A stretch of 64,000 nucleotides of DNA from Streptomyces sp. NBC_00414 (GTDB lineage: Bacteria; Actinomycetota; Actinomycetes; Streptomycetales; Streptomycetaceae): the NCBI RefSeq assembly GCF_036038375.1, contig NZ_CP107935.1, forward strand, positions 9,176,001-9,240,000, given 5' to 3'. Below the pieces are notes generated by a model that saw only the letters and a list, made by a program, of their open reading frames with translations, was not told the DNA's origin and ran no database searches. Positions 59,468 to 64,000 of this stretch are shown here, one piece after another; positions within the stretch are counted from its first letter, which is position 1; every line of letters starts with the position of its first letter. The translations under genes and the position numbers were made by a program.

Positions 59468-60907
59468 TCAGACGGTGCGGGCGTCCGCGGGGCGGGCCGA
59501 CTCCTTCGCGGCCTGCGCGCCGGGCAGCCCGGCCCCGGACGGCCCGGGTTCGGCCACCGCCTCCCCGTCGACGTCCGCGAGGTCGCGGTGGCGGGTCTCC
59601 TTCGCCACACCGACCGCGATCAGCGTCAGCACGACCGCCCCGATCACGTACAGGGCGATCGGTGTCGGGCTGTCGTAGTCGGCCAGCAACGCGGTCGCGA
59701 CGAGCGGCGCGGGCGCCCCGGCCGCGACCGACGAGAACTGCGCGCCGATCGAGGCCCCGGAGTAGCGCATACGGGTCGCGAACATCTCCGAGAAGAACGC
59801 GGCCTGCGGCGCGTACATGGCTCCGTGCAGGACCAGGCCCACGGTCACGGCGAGGATCAGGTTCCCGAAGCCGCCCGTGTCGATGAGCGCGAAGAACGGG
59901 AACATCCACAGCCCGGTACCGGCCGCGCCCAGCAGGTACACCGGCCGGCGGCCGACGCGGTCGGACAGGGCGCCCCACGCCGGGATCACCGCGAAATGCA
60001 CCGCGGACGCGATGAGCACCGCGTTCAGCGCGGTCTGCTTGGACAGCCCGGTCGACGTGGTGGCGTACACGAGGATGAACGCCGTGATCACGTAGTAGCT
60101 GATGTTCTCCGCCATGCGCGCGCCCATCGCGATCAGCACGTCCCGCCAGTGGTGGCGCAGCACGGAGACCAGCGGCGGTTTCTCGGCGGGTCCGTCCTGG
60201 GCCGACCTGCGCGCCTCGGCCCGGGCGAGGGCGGCCTTGAAGACGGGCGATTCATCGACAGAGAGACGAATCCACAGACCGACCATCACCAGGACGCCCG
60301 ACAGCAGGAAGGGGATGCGCCAGCCCCACGCCGTGAACTGGGCGTCGGACAGCACGGCGGTCAGCAGCGACAGCACACCCGTCGCCAGCAACTGCCCGGC
60401 GGGCGCCCCGGTCTGCGGCCACGAGGCCCAGAACCCGCGCCGTCGCGCGTCCCCGTGCTCCGACACCAGCAGTACGGCGCCGCCCCACTCCCCGCCCAGC
60501 GCGAAGCCCTGCACCAGGCGCAGCACGGTCAGCAGCACCGGGGCCGCCGTCCCGATGGTCGCGTGCGTGGGCAGCAGCCCGATCGCGAAGGTCGCCCCGC
60601 CCATCAACAGCAGGCTCAGGACGAGGAGTTTCTTACGTCCGAGCCGGTCGCCGTAGTGCCCGAAGACCAGTGCCCCGAGCGGTCGGGCGGCGAATCCCAC
60701 CGCGTAGGTCAGAAACGACAGCAGCGTGCCGACGAGCGGGTCGGAGCCGGGGAAGAAGAGCTTGTTGAAGACGAGCGCGGCGGCGGATCCGTAGAGGAAG
60801 AAGTCGTACCACTCGATGGTGGTGCCGATGAGGCTCGCGGCGACGATGCGCTTGAGGCTGCTGGGCGGTGTGGCGGGTGGTGGGGGAGCGGTTGCTGCGG
60901 AGGCCAT
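59468..60907 (-). CDS. MFS transporter of the metabolite:H+ symporter (MHS) family
   Basis: A 479-residue protein from ATG 60907, preceded by GGAAGTGG. Twelve membrane helices are seen. IGTTIEWYDFFLYGSAAALV (about 23-42) is the MHS family signature, and motif A (GHYGDRLGRKKLLVLSLLLMG) follows. LVQGFALGGEWGGAVLLVSE (about 130) and ARMAENISYYVITAFILVY are also typical. These symporters import small carboxylates such as 3-hydroxybutyrate, shikimate, citrate or alpha-ketoglutarate. Convergent with the PucR regulator; the SDR suggests 3-hydroxybutyrate. Confidence 0.93.
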   Translation of the reverse strand: MASAATAPPPPATPPSSLKRIVAASLIGTTIEWYDFFLYGSAAALVFNKLFFPGSDPLVGTLLSFLTYAVGFAARPLGALVFGHYGDRLGRKKLLVLSLLLMGGATFAIGLLPTHATIGTAAPVLLTVLRLVQGFALGGEWGGAVLLVSEHGDARRRGFWASWPQTGAPAGQLLATGVLSLLTAVLSDAQFTAWGWRIPFLLSGVLVMVGLWIRLSVDESPVFKAALARAEARRSAQDGPAEKPPLVSVLRHHWRDVLIAMGARMAENISYYVITAFILVYATTSTGLSKQTALNAVLIASAVHFAVIPAWGALSDRVGRRPVYLLGAAGTGLWMFPFFALIDTGGFGNLILAVTVGLVLHGAMYAPQAAFFSEMFATRMRYSGASIGAQFSSVAAGAPAPLVATALLADYDSPTPIALYVIGAVVLTLIAVGVAKETRHRDLADVDGEAVAEPGPSGAGLPGAQAAKESARPADARTV

Positions 60908-61154
60908 GTGCACCACTTCCGGGTGTTCGGTGGGGACGGGTACGTATCGGCACACCGTAGGAAGGCGCAGGTCAGGCGCACATGTGGTGGGACAACATAC
61001 TTCGGGCGCGGAGTGTGCGTGGGACCTCCATACGCCCTCTCTCTTGATCTACGCCCTGCACACCCGGGTCGAGCAGGTTAATTTGTCCATGCTTCTGATC
61101 TTTTGACGCTTTCTGCCGGCAGGTGACCCAGCCCGCAGGGACGAAGGGTGGACG

Positions 61155-62654
61155 ATGGCAGGGACCCTCAACGCCCCGCTCGCGGAAGCCGAGCGCCCGC
61201 CCGCGCCGCCGACCGTCCGCGTCGGACGGGACACCGGCGGCCGACACTGGCCGGCGGCCGTCGCTGCCGCCTTCACCCTGGCCCAACTGGTCCTCGTACG
61301 GCCCACCATGGGTCTCGGCTGGGACGAGTCGGTGTACGTCAGCCAGGTCAGCGGGCATGCCCCGGCGGCGTTCTTCAGCGCTCCGCGCGCCCGCGGCGTC
61401 ACGCTGCTCGTGGCGCCGGTCGCCTCGTGGTCCTCCTCGACCACGCTGCTCAGGATGTTTCTGGCGCTGCTCTCCGGACTCGGCCTCTACCTGGCCCTGC
61501 GCGCCTGGCGAGGGCTCTTCCCCGCCGGGGTGCTGGGCGCCGCGGGTGCCCTGTTCGCCACCTTGTGGGTGACCCTCTTCTACGGCCCGCAGGCCATGCC
61601 CAATTACTGGGTCGCCCTCGGCGCGCTCGCCGGAGTCGGCTGCTTCCTGCGCGCCCGCGCCGATCCCGGCGACCGGGCGGCGCTGTGGGGCCTGGCGGCG
61701 AGCGCGGGGCTGATGGCATGGATGCGGCCCGCCGACGCCGTCTGGATCACCCTCCCGTTGTTCGCCGCGCTGATGTCCGGCCGAGGCCGGCGGCGGCCCG
61801 CCCCGCCGCTGGCGCTCGCCGCGGGGCTCGCGTCCGGAGCCGCGGAGTGGATCGCCGAGGCGTACCTCGCCCACGGCGGCCCGGGCGCCCGGCTGGCGGA
61901 CGCCTCGGCGATCCAGGGCGGACTGGGCTGGAACATCGCCGTCCTCGACCAACTGCGCAGCCTGGACGGAGTCGCCCTGTGCCGCCCGTGCGCCGGGCCG
62001 GTGCCGGACACGTGGGTCGTCGCCTGGTGGTTCGTCCTGCCGCTGCTCGCCGCCCTGGGACTGGCGATCGCGGCAAGGGCCCGGCGCACCACCCCCACAC
62101 TCCTGCCGCTGGCCTGCGCCGCCACGGCCGGCACCCCCTACCTGCTCATGATCGGATACGCCGCGCCACGCTTCCTGCTGCCGATGTACGCGCTCCTCGT
62201 CATCCCGGCCGCCGACGCCCTCGTCCACCTGGTCACCGCGTCGAGCCGCAAGAGGCGACCGGTGGCCGCGACCCTGGTGACGCTCGGCCTCGCCGGACAC
62301 CTGGCCGTCCAGTACACCGTGCTGGCGGCGGCGGTGGACCGCACCACCTCCTCCCACCGCGACTGGGCCCGCACCGCGGCCGAACTGCACCGGCTCGGCG
62401 TACGGCCGCCGTGCACGCTCACCGGGCACCGGGCCACCCCGATCGCCTTCTACGCCGGCTGCCGCTCCGTCCAGACCCACGGACACAACGCCAACACCAC
62501 CGCCGCGGACATCGAGCGGGCCGCCCGGCGGCAGCCGACAGCGGCCCTCACCACGCGGCGGGAGCCGCCGCCCGGGTTCGCCCGGGACTGGGAACGGCAC
62601 CGCGGCGGCCGACTGAGCCTCTATGTGGCGCCCGCGCCCGGCAAAGCCCCCTGA
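61155..62654 (+). CDS. GT39-like polytopic membrane glycosyltransferase
   Basis: A 499-residue membrane protein from ATG 61155; GGGTGG precedes it. About eleven helices are present. MGLGWDESVYVSQV (about 51-64) places an Asp-Glu pair in the first outer loop, as in the GT-C (PMT/ArnT, GT39) class. A second outer loop and a short C-terminal outer segment with two Cys (PPCTLTGHR, AGCRSVQTHG) follow. It may transfer a sugar from a polyprenyl phosphate to a wall polymer or protein. The family call rests on the GT-C topology and the acidic loop. The upstream gap 60908-61154 has no gene. Confidence 0.78.
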   Translation: MAGTLNAPLAEAERPPAPPTVRVGRDTGGRHWPAAVAAAFTLAQLVLVRPTMGLGWDESVYVSQVSGHAPAAFFSAPRARGVTLLVAPVASWSSSTTLLRMFLALLSGLGLYLALRAWRGLFPAGVLGAAGALFATLWVTLFYGPQAMPNYWVALGALAGVGCFLRARADPGDRAALWGLAASAGLMAWMRPADAVWITLPLFAALMSGRGRRRPAPPLALAAGLASGAAEWIAEAYLAHGGPGARLADASAIQGGLGWNIAVLDQLRSLDGVALCRPCAGPVPDTWVVAWWFVLPLLAALGLAIAARARRTTPTLLPLACAATAGTPYLLMIGYAAPRFLLPMYALLVIPAADALVHLVTASSRKRRPVAATLVTLGLAGHLAVQYTVLAAAVDRTTSSHRDWARTAAELHRLGVRPPCTLTGHRATPIAFYAGCRSVQTHGHNANTTAADIERAARRQPTAALTTRREPPPGFARDWERHRGGRLSLYVAPAPGKAP

Positions 62655-62712
62655 GACCGGCCTCCGGCCGGGCCGTGGCGGAGTTGCACGGCCTCCTGTC
62701 CGGTCCGGTTGC

Positions 62713-62730
62713 ATCAAGAGATATCTTGAT
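62713..62730. promoter_or_regulatory. ATCAAGA-GATA-TCTTGAT palindrome upstream of icd
   Basis: A perfect 7-base inverted repeat with a 4-base spacer, 46 bases before GTG 62776. It lies in a locally AT-rich patch in the icd promoter region and is operator-like. Confidence 0.6.
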
Positions 62731-62775
62731 GTCGAGCAATGTTGCAGACTTTGCAGACGTGGAGCGGAGCACCCG

Positions 62776-64000
<1,225 letters not shown>

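Noticed and set aside
58994..61081. 695-codon plus-strand frame across PucR, its terminator and the MHS gene
   Set aside because: It runs through two convergent, well-supported genes and has no family features.

Overview
The window is about 72% G+C, with strong codon-position GC bias, many GTG starts, short intergenic gaps and actinomycete-typical families (DUF6986, DUF6332, DUF6643, Rv1733c, TerD, BldG/RsbW-like ATPases, PucR, monomeric isocitrate dehydrogenase). It is almost certainly chromosomal DNA of a Streptomyces species. I support 56 protein genes (two cut by the window ends) and one gene remnant. I see no rRNA, tRNA, CRISPR array, insertion sequence, prophage or replication origin.

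Layout. 1-4 kb: an endonuclease/exonuclease/phosphatase family gene cut by the edge, a CitE-like DUF6986 lyase, and a membrane Ser/Thr kinase. 4-8.7 kb: a sugar cluster of LacI repressor, ROK sugar kinase and secreted GH27 alpha-galactosidase. 9-15.8 kb: a small secreted protein, a P-loop/Nudix fusion, an M20 peptidase, a geranylgeranyl-reductase-like flavoprotein, a NarL-type two-component pair and a DUF6332 protein. 15.9-21.1 kb: a divergent MFS efflux/MarR pair, a 3-hydroxyisobutyrate-dehydrogenase-like enzyme, a small membrane protein, a Tat-exported beta-carbonic anhydrase and a PRC/DUF2382 stress protein. 21.2-27.2 kb: a tripartite tricarboxylate transporter (tctCBA) divergent from a CitA/CitB-type two-component system that probably controls it. 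27.2-36.9 kb: a decayed DeoR fragment, a PhyH dioxygenase coupled to a 109-residue protein and divergent from an AraC regulator, a RlmG-like methyltransferase, an AlkB-like dioxygenase, a ROK repressor, and an overlapping SHOCT/ATPase/FtsX-type permease operon.

37-41 kb: an RsbW-like ATPase, a small hypothetical protein, a Cds1/cysteine-synthase-like enzyme, an SRPBCC protein and a DeoR regulator. 41.5-47.2 kb: the least conventional block. A very large membrane protein appears to have an alpha/beta-hydrolase fold interrupted by membrane segments; it faces a beta-helix/AAA+ fusion related to CbbX/EccA ATPases, with an Rv1733c-family membrane protein behind. 47.3-54.1 kb: a MOSC protein, DUF6643, a double TerD protein, an HpnB-like glycosyltransferase, an Asp/Glu racemase, a membrane PH-like protein and an O-antigen-ligase-like protein. 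54.3-64 kb: apolipoprotein N-acyltransferase (lnt), Nudix, a probable 3-hydroxybutyrate catabolic set (SDR dehydrogenase, PucR regulator, MHS-type transporter), a GT39-like membrane protein, and the 5' part of the monomeric isocitrate dehydrogenase gene.

Regulatory DNA is informative here. Many genes have a TANNNT -10 box 6-7 nt before the start codon and no Shine-Dalgarno sequence, the pattern of leaderless transcripts. Several palindromes lie in promoter regions (LacI-type GACAACGTTGTC, MarR-type TGCAT/ATGCA, a TCAAGA/TCTTGA palindrome before icd, a near-perfect BldD box). Dispersed Streptomyces intergenic hairpin elements occur at 6.3-6.5, 10.5, 27.2 and 36.95 kb.
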